The notes under the pieces were generated by a model, which worked only from the letters and a program-made list of their open reading frames with translations, made no database searches and was not told the origin of the DNA. Both the position numbers and the translations under genes were made by a program. A stretch of DNA of 64,000 bases from Euborellia annulipes (taxonomy: Eukaryota; Arthropoda; Insecta; Dermaptera; Anisolabididae), in the NCBI GenBank assembly GCA_023213315.1, contig JAKCPI010031589.1, positions 1 to 64,000 on the forward strand. The letters run 5' to 3'. How positions within the stretch are numbered: position 1 is the stretch's first letter; each line of letters opens with the position of its first letter. Shown here one piece after another: positions 30,812 through 41,789 of the stretch.

Positions 30812-32024
30812 TACAAAAATCTGGTGTGACTGGCGCACAGCACACAACTTTCTCTTACCTTCGGTAATCGAAAGTTGTGTACTGTGCTTGTCACACCAGA
30901 TTTTTGTGTCGACATGTATTTAGTTCCCGGCAGTAGGGAATATTTGAATTCAGATGTAAAATTTATAAGTATGGGGAAATATTTATATTTTGTTGCCATG
31001 GCAACCATTTCTCCTATCTTTCCTATGAAGCACAAGAGTAAAGTGTGCTTCAAACAATTTTGAGGGCAAAACGAGAATATACATTTGAAAGAGCATCTAA
31101 AAAATAATTGATTTTTGAATTTTAATCAAAATCGTTAGAGCGAATTTTGAGAAAATCGAAAAAAACTGAAAAAGTACATCAGTAAAGTACCAGTACTCTT
31201 TGGCCGATTTTGATTAAAAGCTTATTTTTCCGGTCCCGGGGCTGTTTAACTTAAATATAAAATTTCAACCTCCTAGCTCAATTCCTTCATGCTTTAAATT
31301 ATATATATACACACACACACACACCCCCACACACACACACACACAGACAGACCATGTCGCGAAAACCACTTTTTTGGATTCAGGGGACCTCAAAACGTGA
31401 AGATCCATCAAAATCTCGACATCGAATTTTTGACATGAATCCAATACTTTCTATATATATATTACATATATATGTCGTAGACAGATCGTGAAATTAGACA
31501 GTTCATGAACTGTCTAGACATTTCATGAACTGCAGCCAGATCGTGTAATGGTCAAACAGTTACATGATCTGGCTAAAAATTTTAGACAGTTCATGAAATG
31601 CAATTGGGCCTTAGACAGATCGTGTAATGCTCGAGAATTACACGAAATGTCTAAATTTTTTTTAAATTAAAGCTATTTAAAATGTCTACAACTTATAGAA
31701 GCCTTTTTTTTGATTTTCGAAAAAATAAAATTTTTTTTTTAGATTTATTGCATTAAATTGCAATCAGTACACGATCGGCAAAACTGCTGTTAGGCAGTTC
31801 ATGAACTGCCTAAAAAATTTAGACATTTCATGTAATTCTCGAGCATTACACGATCTGTCTAAGGCCCAATTGCATTTCATGAACTGTCTAAAATTTTTAG
31901 CCAGATCATGTAACTGTTTGACCATTACACGATCTGGCTGCAGTTCATGAAATGTCTAGACAGTTCATGAACTGTCTAATTTCACGATCTGTCTACGACA
32001 TATACATAGGTAAGAGAAAGTAAA
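30812..32024 (+). mobile_element. dhE copy 9, split by the FB-F fold-back
   Basis: Typical end A (AAAAATCTGGTGTGAC at 30816) through the (CA)n tract at 31310-31345 to CCAATACTTTCT; then FB-F; then the outer end-B arm ATAGGTAAGAGAAAGTAAAA (32007-32025). Confidence 0.88.
31474..31999. repeat. FB-F: 526-bp fold-back element made of smaller palindromes
   Basis: Arms 31474-31660 and 31812-31999 are nearly exact reverse complements (starts GTCGTAGACAGATCGTGAAA). Each arm is itself made of related motifs: AGACAGTTCATGAACTGTCT (a perfect 20-bp palindrome), GACATTTCATGAACTG, GCCAGATCGTGTAATGG and AGACAGATCGTGTAATGC. The spacer resembles 50285-50395 inverted. It lies in the AT-rich loop of the dhE end-B hairpin. 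Unclassified. Confidence 0.9.
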
Positions 32025-32469
32025 AATTATTAAAAAGTAAAAAAATGGAAAAAATTACAGGTACCTAAAACATTATATTAGAAAATTAAATAATTTTGGA
32101 AGTACATAAAATGAAATACATAATTCTACAATTTTTTCTCAATCTAAAAGCACCAATAAAATTTTTTTTTTAAATCTCGGTAGATGAGTTTTCTAATTTA
32201 GGTGATTTTAGGTGGCCCGAACCCATTTAGGTTTTTTTAGGTTTTTCAAAATATTGGTTAAACTACTCCAGAACACATAAGTCGAAAAAGTAATTTGTCC
32301 ATTTCGCGTTTGGAGTCAAGGAAAAAAAAGGTGAAAACCTAAGAGCCCGGTCCCTAATTATACGTATATAGAAGATATTAAAAGATCTTACTAAAATTTT
32401 TAAAAGTACATAAAATTAATTAGATTTTTTTTAAAAGTACTATCCGCTCGGTCCTCCGAAGGTCGCTCC

Positions 32470-32601
32470 CATGGGCGTATCTAGGGGGTGCCGGGAGGGG
32501 GGAGGGCTGCCCCCCAGAAAGCTCCTTGCCCCAAGAAAAATTGAGAAAATATGGGGCTTTCCAGCCCCCCCCCCCAGCCAAATTCTCTAGTTACGTCCAT
32601 G
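32470..32601. mobile_element. hAT-like MITE, CATGGGCGTA family, copy 1
   Basis: Ends CATGGGCGTATCTAG and CTAGTTACGTCCATG. The interior (CCAAGAAAAATTGAGAAAAT) matches 37967-38116. No clear target duplication. Confidence 0.8.
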
Positions 32602-32690
32602 GTGGTCTTCAAACAATTTTGAAAGCAAAATGAGAACAGCATCAAAAAAATAATTGATTTTTGAATTTTAAGAGAAAGTAAAAATTAATA
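32602..32690 (+). mobile_element. dhE internal fragment
   Basis: GGTCTTCAAACAATTTTGA through AAAATAATTGATTTTTGAAT, then AGAGAAAGTAAAAATTAA from end B; the middle is deleted. Confidence 0.65.
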
Positions 32691-33059
32691 TGTCAAAATA
32701 ATCGATTTTTAATCATTTTCAGAACGTTTTGAGACTAAAATTTCATTGTTTTTGCTTGAATATTTTATATACTAAGTTATTCAATCAATATCAAGGCCTA
32801 AATGTGTTTATTTAATTAAAAAACAATAAATTAGGATAATTAAAAAATGAAAGAGGCAGTTAAAATTTGAAGATGTAAAAGGCAATAAATATATTTAAGC
32901 CATTTGGATACCAGATGGCTTAAATAGAAATGCCTCAACCCACAATAGATATATTATACTTACAACGGTTATCGTCAAAGTCTTAAATGGCCTAAGTTGC
33001 CGAAAAGACTGTGTGAATGTGTGTGTGAGTGTGAGTGTGAATGAGAAAAAAGTGTGAAT

Positions 33060-33103
<44 letters not shown>

Positions 33104-33457
33104 ATAAATAAAGCCCCATTTTATGTGGTCGTAGTTAAATAAAAAAAAATGTCTATAGCTTTATAATTGATTGAAAAGACCAGTTTTGCATTTTTCCACA
33201 AATCCAACGACAAATAAGAGAGATTTAGCGATTTTTTGAAAAGCGATCTGGCGCTAGACAAAAGGCTTAGACAAGAGTTACGCGAGTCTCCCTAGCTGAT
33301 CTCTGGGCGCCGATCGAATTGGAAAAAAAATTGGATGCTCTTCCATTAGTTGAAATAATTGTCGAATTGATTTCATTCATCTGTTTATACTCAAATTTTA
33401 TAAAATTTAATGACTATAAAATCTTATAATGTTGCTAAATTAAGGGATCTTAAAATT
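32690..33457 (-). repeat. Left arm of a large inverted duplication
   Basis: Diverged reverse complement of 35239-35805, including CGATCGAATTGGAAAAAAAA and AAATGTGTTTATTTAATTAA. With the adjoining dhE copies the whole palindrome spans 32690-35805. A SINE-A is present only in this arm. Confidence 0.8.
32892..33095 (+). mobile_element. SINE-A copy 9, 5'-truncated
   Basis: Lacks the tRNA-like head; begins TTTAAGCCATTTGGATACC and has a ~40-base poly(A). Duplication AAAAGGCAATAAATA flanks it (around 32877-32891 and 33096-33110). Confidence 0.9.
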
Positions 33458-33803
33458 TTTACTTTCCCTTACCTCTATATAAGCTTACATGTACTTTTTC
33501 AGTTTTTTTCGATTTTCTCAAAATTCGCTCAAACGATTTTGATTAGAATTCAAAAATCATTTATTTTTTAGATGCTCTTTAAAATGTATATTTTCATTTT
33601 GCCCTCAGAATTGTTTGAAGCAGACTTTACTCTTGTACTTAATTGGAAAGATAGTAGAAATGGTTGCTATGGTAACAAAATATAAATATTTTTCCATACT
33701 TATAAATTTTACATCTTCAAAATCGAATGTGCCGTACTGTCGGAGACTGAATACATATCGACAAAAAAAATCTGCTGGGCTTGTCACACCAGATTTTTTA
33801 TGC
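33458..33803 (-). mobile_element. dhE copy 10, internally deleted
   Basis: End B (ACTTTCCCTTACCTCTATA) joins directly to CATGTACTTTTTCAG, deleting the (CA)n half. End A is degraded. The same deletion junction occurs in copy 11. Confidence 0.82.
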
Positions 33804-34485
33804 ATGTTGTGGGTTGTTTATAACCAACGTTCTAGTAAAATAAAATTAACAAGTCTCAAAAATTGAAAGCTGAATTTTACGTAAAAAGAGGACATAAAAT
33901 TTCATCCAATTCTGATATGATATGAAATGAATTTTTTTTTTTAGAGCGAGTCCTTTGAGAAAAATTGGCTCTGCATGGACCCTGAGCACATTCGTTGTGC
34001 GGGTGTAAACCTTTAGAGCGCTAATTTAACGAAACCATTGGAGCTAGAAAGCTAGAAATTTTATATACAGGTAGGCAAAAATTCAGTGAATATAGATCAA
34101 TGATCCTTTTTACTCTCATCTGATTGGCTAATCGGATGGTGAGATATAATGAAAAAATAAATGTTTAAATATTAAATTTTAGCTTCATCTAAGTAATCTC
34201 TAGGAAATTCTAAACTCATTACAAAAAATCCGATGCAAATTGAATAAGCGGTTTGCGAATTAGAGACATTTGAAGATTCAATATTTTATTTCTTTTCTGT
34301 GTGTAATTATAACGACTCTTAATCCGCGCACCGGAGGGGCGGAGCCTGTCTGCTGCCCCCCCCCCCCTCCCCCGCCCTCTCTGGTTGTTGCGCTTGACCA
34401 AGGCGCCTCCCCCCCCTTCTCGATTCTAAGAAAATAAAATAATAAATTAAAATTATATATTCGGACAGATTAAAAAGAATTTTAA
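33804..34485. other. Spacer of the inverted duplication, with Rep-Z copy 1
   Basis: 34054-34438 is Rep-Z (ACAAAAAATCCGATGCAAAT; G/C-rich tract then CTCGATTCTAAGAAA), an inverted match of 37472-37830. The remainder is unrecognised. Confidence 0.65.
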
Positions 34486-35238
34486 AGACTCGTAGAAAAA
34501 AAAATCTGTTATGATGGTCCCACAAATTTCTCTTAACTTTGGCTGTGCTTGTCACACCAGATTTTTTTTGATTTTTTTTTAACACTCACACTTTTTTCAC
34601 ATTCACACTCACACTCACACACACATGCACACAGTCTTTTCGGCAAATTAGGCCATTTAAGACTTTGATGATAATCGTTAATTATTATTATATCTATTGG
34701 GGGTCGGGCATTTCTATTTAAGCCATTTGGTGGTATCCAAGTGGCGTTAAATAAAATCATCGGACTGCCTGGGGTCCGAACCCGCGACGTTCGGTATAGA
34801 AGGGAGTCACGCTACCAACTAGACCAAGCCCGTAGGCGTTTGTGTTGAGATCTATGGTCGAGATATATTTCAAGATGTAAACTTAATAAAAAAAGGAAAA
34901 TATTTATATTTTGTTACCAAGGCAATCATTTCTCCTATCTTTCCTATACATAGTTATACAGTATAGTTGTACAGTATATTGAAATATTCAATGAATGAAA
35001 AGGATAAGGAAAAAGACACAATCCCCTTATTTAAGCCATTTGGTTCCCCTATCTTTCCAATGAAGTACAAGAGTAAAGTGTGCTTCAAACAATTCTGAGA
35101 GCAAAATGAAAATATACATTTTAAAGAGCATCTAAAAAATAATTGATTTTTGAATTTTAATCAAAATCGTTTGAGCGAATTTTGAGAAAATCGAAAAAAA
35201 CTGAAAAAGTACATGTATATAGAGGTAAGGGAAAGTAA
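34486..35238 (+). mobile_element. dhE copy 11, internally deleted, split by a SINE
   Basis: Decayed end A (AAAATCTGTTATGATGG...TGTCACACCAG) with SINE-A in it; body interrupted near 34945-35045 by ~100 bp of other sequence; ends AAAAAGTACATGTATATAGA GGTAAGG with the same deletion as copy 10. Confidence 0.8.
34568..34836 (-). mobile_element. SINE-A copy 10
   Basis: Minus copy; head at 34836 (GGGCTTGGTCTAGTTGGTAG, B box GGGTTCGGACCCC), tail at the left. Inserted just outside the end-A hairpin of dhE copy 11. Confidence 0.88.
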
Positions 35239-35805
35239 AAATTTTAAGATCCCTTAATTTAGCAACATTATAAGATTTTATAGTCATTAAATTTTATAAA
35301 ATTTGAGTATAAACAGATGAAATGAAATCAATTCGACAATTATTTCAACTAATGGAAGAGCATCCAATTTTTTTTCCAATTCGATCGGCGCCCAGAGGCC
35401 AGCCAGGGAGACTCGCGTAACGCTTATCTAAGCCTTTCGGCTCGCGCCAGATCGCTTTTCAAAAAATCGCTAAATCTCTCTTATTCATTCACGGATTTGA
35501 GGCAAAATGCAAAACTGGTCTCTTGAATTAATTATAAAGCCATAGGAATTTTCCTAATTAGCTACGCCCACATAAAATGAGGGTTTATTGATGACACTCA
35601 CGACTTGGAATGCCAACTCCCGCCAATATTTTTTAATTTATTGTTTTTTAATTAAATAAACACATTTAGGGCTTGATATCGATTGAATAAATTAAAATAT
35701 AAAATATTCTAACTAAAACAATCCATTTTCGGCCAAGGAATGTCCTAAAAATAATAAAAAATCGATTTTAATTTATTTTGACAGATGAATTTTTTTTTTT
35801 CAAAA
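35239..35805 (+). repeat. Right arm of the large inverted duplication
   Basis: Counterpart of 32690-33457 (AAAATTTTAAGATCCCTTAA onward, through GATCGGCGCCCAGAGG). No coding sequence. Confidence 0.8.
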
Positions 35806-36359
35806 TAATAAAAAAAACTCTTCAACATATATAAATAATGAATAGTGCATTAGAATCAGCACTAAATCCTGAATCTTACACATTTATGTCATTTACTAGT
35901 TTGCTCTATTTTATAAGAGAGAGTCACATCTATGTTTGCTTGAATTTTCGTAAATTTGCTAAAAACTAAAAAAGATATAAAATTGGTGTTTATTGATTCG
36001 TTATCTGCATTAAATACAAAATTTATACGATATCTTAAATATCTTTTACCTTTTATGTTTAATGATATTAAGCCTTCTCAAATTTTGTATCGTTTTTTGA
36101 GTATAACTCGAAAAATAATTGAAATACAAAAATAACAAAAGTAGATTCTTAATCCTCATTAAATCCCCCATATTTTCCCAGTGTTATATGTTTAAGAAGT
36201 GGTTAAATTAAAAATCTTATATTTTTAGAATTTGTATCAATTAATCGAAAACTATTAGAGATATTAAAATTTCGTATGCAAATTCTTATTCTACATGAAA
36301 ATTTATCCAGAAACGATGTATCACATGCCTTGTGTTGTGTTTAATAGATAGATAGTAGC
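35806..36359. other. Non-coding spacer
   Basis: AT-rich; AGATATCTTAAATATC-like stretches resemble the diverged repeats of 7790-8600. No gene. Confidence 0.4.
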
Positions 36360-36637
36360 TAGTGGCGTAGCGAGGGGGGGGGGCGGGGGCAAGGGAGTCA
36401 TCATGCCCCGGGTACTACTCACAAATGGGCGCCAAATGGCCCGCAAAACAAAATATTGCTGGATAATTTTTATTTTTATTATAATTGATTTCTGGAAAAT
36501 ATATTTTAAATTTACTGCCAGTGTAATATAATAATTATGTATATTTTACATATAATATTATATGGTTTTCGAATGGGGGGGGGGGGCGCTAAAAAGGTAT
36601 AGTCCCCCGGGCGCGAGTTAAGCTCACTACGCCACTG
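36360..36637. mobile_element. hAT-like MITE, CAGTGGCGTAG family, copy 1
   Basis: Ends TAGTGGCGTAGCGAGG and CTCACTACGCCACTG (left terminal C mutated to T); 278 bp with G-runs inside each arm. No clear duplication remains. Confidence 0.78.
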
Positions 36638-36900
36638 AGACACCCCCCTGAGGCGTGGAAATAAGCTTTTAATCAAAATCAGCCAAAAAGTACCAGTACT
36701 TTACTGATGTAGTTTTTCAGTTTTTTTCGATTTACTCAAAATTCGCTCTAACGATTTTTTTTTTAAATAATGAAACAATTATTTTTTAGATGCTCTTTTA
36801 AAAAGTATTCTCATTTTGCCGTTGCAATCTCCTAAAGACCACTTCACTCTTGTTCTTCATAGGAAAGATAAGTGAAATGGTTGCCATGGTAACAGAATTT
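36638..36900 (-). mobile_element. dhE copy 12, internal part
   Basis: From GTGGAAATAAGCTTTTAATC to GGTTGCCATGGTAACAGAAT; neither hairpin is present. Broken by the retroposon at 36901. Confidence 0.72.
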
Positions 36901-37067
36901 TATTTATTTATTTATTTTTTTTAACCCTTTTCGGCTACAGAGGCCATTTAGGGGTGATAAATTTATTTATTTAATTGTAAATACATAGTATCGATGGCAA
37001 CCGGGGGGCGTTCCACACGCTGATTGCCGGGGGTCACCAATCCCGAGCTTTCGCCGTGCTTGGCATG
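36901..37067 (-). mobile_element. Short retroposon (LINE 3' tail or SINE) with (TAAA)n tail
   Basis: Minus strand: CATGCCAAGCACGGCGAAAG ... GGCCTCTGTAGCCGAAAAGG then (AAAT)n. Flanked by the 11-bp duplication TAACAGAATTT (36890-36900 and 37068-37078). Parent LINE not identified. Confidence 0.75.
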
Positions 37068-37078
37068 TAACAGAATTT

Positions 37079-37471
37079 AAATCTTTTACTCTTTAGATTA
37101 AAATTCATATAAATCAATTATTTAGATGCCCTTTTAAAAAGTCCATCAGTAATATTTTGTGAAAATGGTTTAAAGTACTCAAATCATTTCATCTAAATTA
37201 AATTTTACACTTTGATATTTAACTACCCTACAGTAATACAAGATGGAAATATCGCTTGTGTTCAAATAAATATAACGACCATGTGATGATGAGGAATTGA
37301 AAGATTTTACATCTAACTAAATATATAGGCCTAACTAATTATTGCATATTCTGGCTGCTTAATTAATTTTTTTTTCTCGTTCAATTTTTATAATTCTTTC
37401 AAATGTCAAAAAAAATAAAAAAAAAAAATTGACTTAAAAGCTATTAAATTATTATTTTTAAAAAGAGAAAT
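37079..37471. other. Non-coding spacer
   Basis: No gene; a dhE-like scrap near 37095-37140. Confidence 0.4.
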
Positions 37472-37830
37472 AATATTTCTTAGAATCGAGGGGGGGGGGG
37501 CGCCTGGCGACAATCAGAGCGGAGGGGAGGGGGGAGCCTGCAACTCGCCGCCCTCCCCTCTTTTGGTCAATTTAAGAGGCCGGAAATAATTAACATTGGG
37601 AATGAATAAAAACTTAGATAATTCAAATGTCTATAACTCGGAAACGGCGCATCCAATTCGCATCGGATTTTTTGTAATGAGTTTAGAATTTCCTAGAGAA
37701 TATTCACATGCAACTAAAATTGAATAATTAAGAATAATATTTTTCTTTAATCTAACCATCCGTTCAACCAATCAAATGATAGTAAAAAGGATCATCGTTC
37801 TATATTCTTTGAAATTTTCTGTATATAAAA
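37472..37830 (-). repeat. Rep-Z copy 2
   Basis: Inverted match of 34054-34438, including GCATCGGATTTTTTGTAATG and GGATCATCGTTCTATATTCT. Unclassified. Confidence 0.7.
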
Positions 37831-37966
37831 TTTTCAAACAGTTTTTTTTTTTATTAGCAATCTCCGCGCTCCCAATTTTTATTAAATAAACGAATATTAT
37901 AAAAATTTTAAATAAATACCTTAGGGGTTGTCCACATATTACGTAACGCGTTAGGGGAGGGCGAGG

Positions 37967-38116
37967 CATGGGCGTAACTAGGGGTGCCGGGGGGAGGGGG
38001 AGGCATGGCCCCCCCCAGAAAGCCCCTTGCCCCAAGAAAAATTGAGAAAATATGGGGCTTTCCAGGCACTCCAGAGGATAGATGCCCCCCAGCCAAATTC
38101 TCTAGTTACGCCCATG
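37967..38116. mobile_element. hAT-like MITE, CATGGGCGTA family, copy 2
   Basis: Ends CATGGGCGTAACTAGG and CTCTAGTTACGCCCATG; 150 bp, interior shared with 32470-32601. It lies inside an older repeat beginning GGGGTTGTCCACATATTACG. Confidence 0.82.
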
Positions 38117-39654
38117 GTCGCTCCTTCAGCCTCGCTTTTCTTTTTAGTAATTTACTTAAGAACCCTTCTGTGACTCCCTTACGTTAAACACACACACACA
38201 CTAAAGTATTTTTTTAAATTCAAAATAAATAAGTAATTCCCAATTTTCTCAAGTGGATTCTTGAATATTCATTTCTTCTTTTTCATTGCTGACGTAATTA
38301 ATTTTCTGAATAAATCGATTACTCATCTGCATCATCGGCATAATTTCAAAGAAGAAAAGTCAAGTGTACTAAAAAAAGAATGAAAAAAAGGGGGAGGGGG
38401 AGGGGGCAAGTGTCAAGAATTTTTCTTTTCTTTTCCCACTCTAAGCATCAGAAAGGATGATTCCCTCGGGATCTCTTTGCTGCTCCCTCTCTTCCATCAT
38501 TTATTCCTGAGTGCCTACAAATTGGTTTGCCTCTTCTCTTTCTTGTATAATAGATGAACTTATAAGAGATTTTCCTCTTTTTTTTTTTTTTTTAACGAAA
38601 TATTTATATTAATGAAGCAAAAGATGCTGATCCCCGACGAGGGAGATAATCAAAAGAGGCATTAGCGAGAGGCAGCGTTGACTATTTAATTAATTCAAAA
38701 CCGAAAACTGATTGTGAACTGATTGTGCAATGAGAAATTTAAGGTTATAAGAGGGGTATTAAGGATATTTAAGGTCATAAGAGAATCTAAATTTTTTTTA
38801 AAATAAAATTAAAAATTTTAATGCCAAAATTCCTTATTATAATTTAGTCGTGACCTATCATAGTTTATAATTGGATTAAGTTAATAATTTAATTACCAAA
38901 AATAATAAATGAATGACTTTTGACTTGAGCAGTTTTTCACGTAATATAGAACTGGCAACATTGCATTCATCAGCTATCTATTTTAAATCTTAAAAGCCTT
39001 CAATTTTATTTTATTTAATATATTACAATGTTTAATGCAAATCAGTTTAAATACAATGGACGATTTGCGAGAAAAAATATCGTCAAATGGAAAAAAAAAT
39101 GTAACTGACAGCTAGAAAAGATATTATTTTATTCGGCGTTGCCAGACTGTTCTGAGTCTCATTTTTAAATATTGGCGACTGTCATTTTGGAGAATTTTTT
39201 GACTTTCTTGTTAAAATATCTTTAAAAGCAGTCGGCAGAAACTTTTGATTTTATGTTTAACGTATTCCTCGGAAGTGAATTGATAAAATGTAAGTTTTTT
39301 GTTTTTGTATCTATTGCAGAGGTGGCTATATAATTCAATATGTGTGCGTTTCGTCGACATTCCCCATAGACTACATGTTAAATTTCAATTTTTTTCAAAT
39401 TAATTACACGATAACCCTGGGTCAGATCTGCTTCAAAATTTTATTTTATACGAATTTGATAGTGATTAATAACATTTAATCTAACAAAGTGCTTGGATGT
39501 CCGAACAACCTTAAGATTTTTCAAAAATATCTTTTGCTTCAAATAAATTAATACTAAGTAGTGTTATAAAAAAATAATTGTGAGATTTAATAATTCAATT
39601 TTTAAATTGATAATATATAATTTTTAAAATAATTTAAAATATTCAAATCTTCAA
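38117..39654. other. Non-coding stretch
   Basis: 1.5 kb of AT-rich sequence with a G-run near 38390-38407 and a T-run near 38578-38594. No gene or known repeat recognised. Confidence 0.5.
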
Positions 39655-39705
39655 TCTATATATACTGTATATATATAATCCAGGGGGCGAAGCCCTCCTG
39701 GCTAA
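39655..39705 (+). mobile_element. Micro-Helitron or Helitron scar
   Basis: A 51-bp unit reading TCTATATATACTG...GGGGGCGAAGCCCTCC TGGCTAA, i.e. a TC start and a CTRR end with a GC hairpin, directly abutting the 5' TC of the next Helitron. Confidence 0.55.
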
Positions 39706-40688
39706 TCTATATATAATAATTGCGGAGTGTCCGTCTGTCTGTCTGTCCGTCCGTCTGTCCGTCCGTCTGTCTGTCCGTCCGTCTGTCCGTCCGTCTGTCT
39801 GTCCGTCTGTCACGCTCTGTTTGACCAACTTCCCATTGGAATTTTGAAACGAAGTTTTGCAGTCATATAGAGGACGTTATAGAGAGTCCCGGAAAAATAC
39901 TCGGGTTCCGAAATTCCTATAACTTTTCGAGTTATTAATTCTTAAAGTTACGATTTCTCCCATAGGAAATGTATAGAGAAATATTTAAGTATTCTTTGCA
40001 GTTGTGTATTCTATGAAGGTAAACAAATCCTCAAGCAGGCACTGGACTGGAATACTTTTTTTTTTTTTTTTTTTTTTTTTTATAAAAAACATTCACACTT
40101 TTTTCTCATTCATACTCACACTCACACACACATTCACACAGTCTTTTCGGCAGCTCAGGCCATTTAAGACTTTAGACGATAACCGTTGTTGATAAATATA
40201 CATATAGGGGTCCAGGCATTCTTATTTAAGCCATTTGGTATCCAATTGGCTTAAATAAAATCATCGGACTGCCTGGGGTCCGAACCCGCGACGTTTGGTA
40301 TACGAGGTTAGCACGCTAACCTCTACGCCATGCCCCGAGGGCGACTGGAATACTTAATACTAATAATTTTCTTTTTATAATGAATAAAAAGGCGAGGGTC
40401 CGCCGCAGGCGGGCCCGAGCCAGCTGGCGAGGGGTCCAGGGGGGCGTAGCCCCACCTGTCTAGACGCCACCCAGTTTCTCATAATTAAGAAAGGCGAGGG
40501 TCCGCCGCGGGCGGCCGAGTCAGTGGAGTGGGGGGTCCAGGGCGTAGCCCCCCCTGTCTAGACGCCACCCAGTTTTTCATCAAGAAAGGCGAGGGTCCGC
40601 CGCAGGTGGGCCCGAGCCAGCTGGCGGGGGTCCAGGGGGCGTAGCCCCCGCCTAGACGCGAAGCCCGCCGAAGGCGGGCAGCTGCTAG
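39706..40688 (+). mobile_element. Helitron-1 copy with both ends and triplicated 3' module
   Basis: 5' A|TCTATATATAATAATTGCGG, a (GTCT/GTCC)n tract at 39730-39812, conserved body, then three tandem copies of the GC-rich 3' module (about 40390, 40495 and 40585), and the terminal hairpin GCCCGCCGAAGGCGGGC with CTAG|T. SINE-A copy 11 is inside. Confidence 0.92.
40058..40342 (-). mobile_element. SINE-A copy 11
   Basis: Full-length minus copy flanked by GACTGGAATACTT (40045-40057 and 40343-40355). Confidence 0.93.
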
Positions 40689-40902
40689 TTACTAAATAAA
40701 TATTGTTCACAGTTTTTAACATGCGTCTATTGATTTCCTATTTTCCAATTATTAAGTTAAGATTAAAAACGCGATTTTAATAACCTTAATTGAATAATTT
40801 TTTGAAAATTTTCAGTTAAACGCCTACGATCCGAAAAAAGTTTCACTTGCATCGTGGTTTCATAAAACCACACAATGATTTTTTTCTTTATTGCTTTTTA
40901 TT

Positions 40903-41482
40903 TTATGTTGAGATTTTGAAGGATATACACGTTTTGAGGTCCCCTGAATCCAAAAAAGTGCTTATCAAAACATTGTCTCTGTGTGTGTCTGTGAACAAAA
41001 TATCTCAAGAACGAAAAGAGCTACGAGGTTGAAATTTTATATTTAAGTTAGGCACCGCCCTGGGACGTGACACGAAACTTTTGAACAAAATCGACCAAAG
41101 AGTACTAATACTTTACTGATGTATTTTTTCAGTTTTTTTGCGATTTTCTCAAAATTCCCTCGAACGATTTTTATTAAAATTCAAAAATCAATTATTTTTT
41201 AGATGCTCTTTAAAATGTATATTCTCATTTTGCTATTGAAATCTTATGAAGACCACTTTACACTTGTACTCCACAGAAAAGATAGGAGAAATGTTTGCTA
41301 TGCTAACAAAATATAAATATTTTCCATGTTTATAAATTTTACATCTTGAATTCTAATATCTCGGCGGAAACTAAATATATGCCGACACAAAAATCTGGTG
41401 TGACAAGCACAGAACACAACTTTCGATTACCGAAGGTAAGAGAAAGTTGTGTGCTGTTTGACTAGTCGCACCAGATTTTTTA
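40903..41482 (-). mobile_element. dhE copy 13, end B missing
   Basis: Starts at GAGATTTTGAAGGATATACA and runs to a good end-A hairpin (CTGGTGTGACAAGCAC ... GTCGCACCAG). Confidence 0.8.
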
Positions 41483-41789
41483 TTATATACCTATTTACAA
41501 CAAGGATGTAAATCTCAACTTTAAAAGGGTAATCCCTTCAATAAAATAAATGAGTTTTGCAACAGGTTTAATTATTTAATGAGCGAATCTTTAACCGGGT
41601 CCCTTATGGGCGTGTCATTCCCTCTCTCTCTCTCTCTCTCTTCCCTCTCTCTCTCTCTGAACTCAAAACCTCTCTTTATAATTATTTGTTGGTCGATATT
41701 ATTAATTTTATTTCGTAAAAATTACCTCATTTAATGTAAAGAATCATATGGAGTTTGAACGAATAAAAATATAATAAAAAAATATGGGG
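41483..41789. other. Spacer with (TC)n microsatellite
   Basis: (TC)n tracts at about 41619-41658. No gene. Confidence 0.5.

Larger units (their letters stand above)
30555..32356. mobile_element. hAT-like MITE hosting dhE copy 9
   Basis: Terminal inverted repeats TAGGGACCGG / CCGGTCCCTA and 8-bp duplication ATTATACG (30547-30554 and 32357-32364). The repeats continue inward as TTTTTAGGTTCG and related AGGTTTTT motifs. Its own DNA is about 590 bp; the rest is dhE copy 9. Confidence 0.88.
29640..32372 (-). mobile_element. Helitron-1 copy with both ends, carrying a multi-layer insertion stack
   Basis: 3' end GTTGCCGCTAG|T at 29640; 5' end TCTATATACGTA at 32372, re-formed only when the hAT-like element at 30555-32356 is mentally excised. 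Two SINE-A copies are also inside. The base Helitron is only about 400 bp of the 2.7 kb. Confidence 0.85.
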
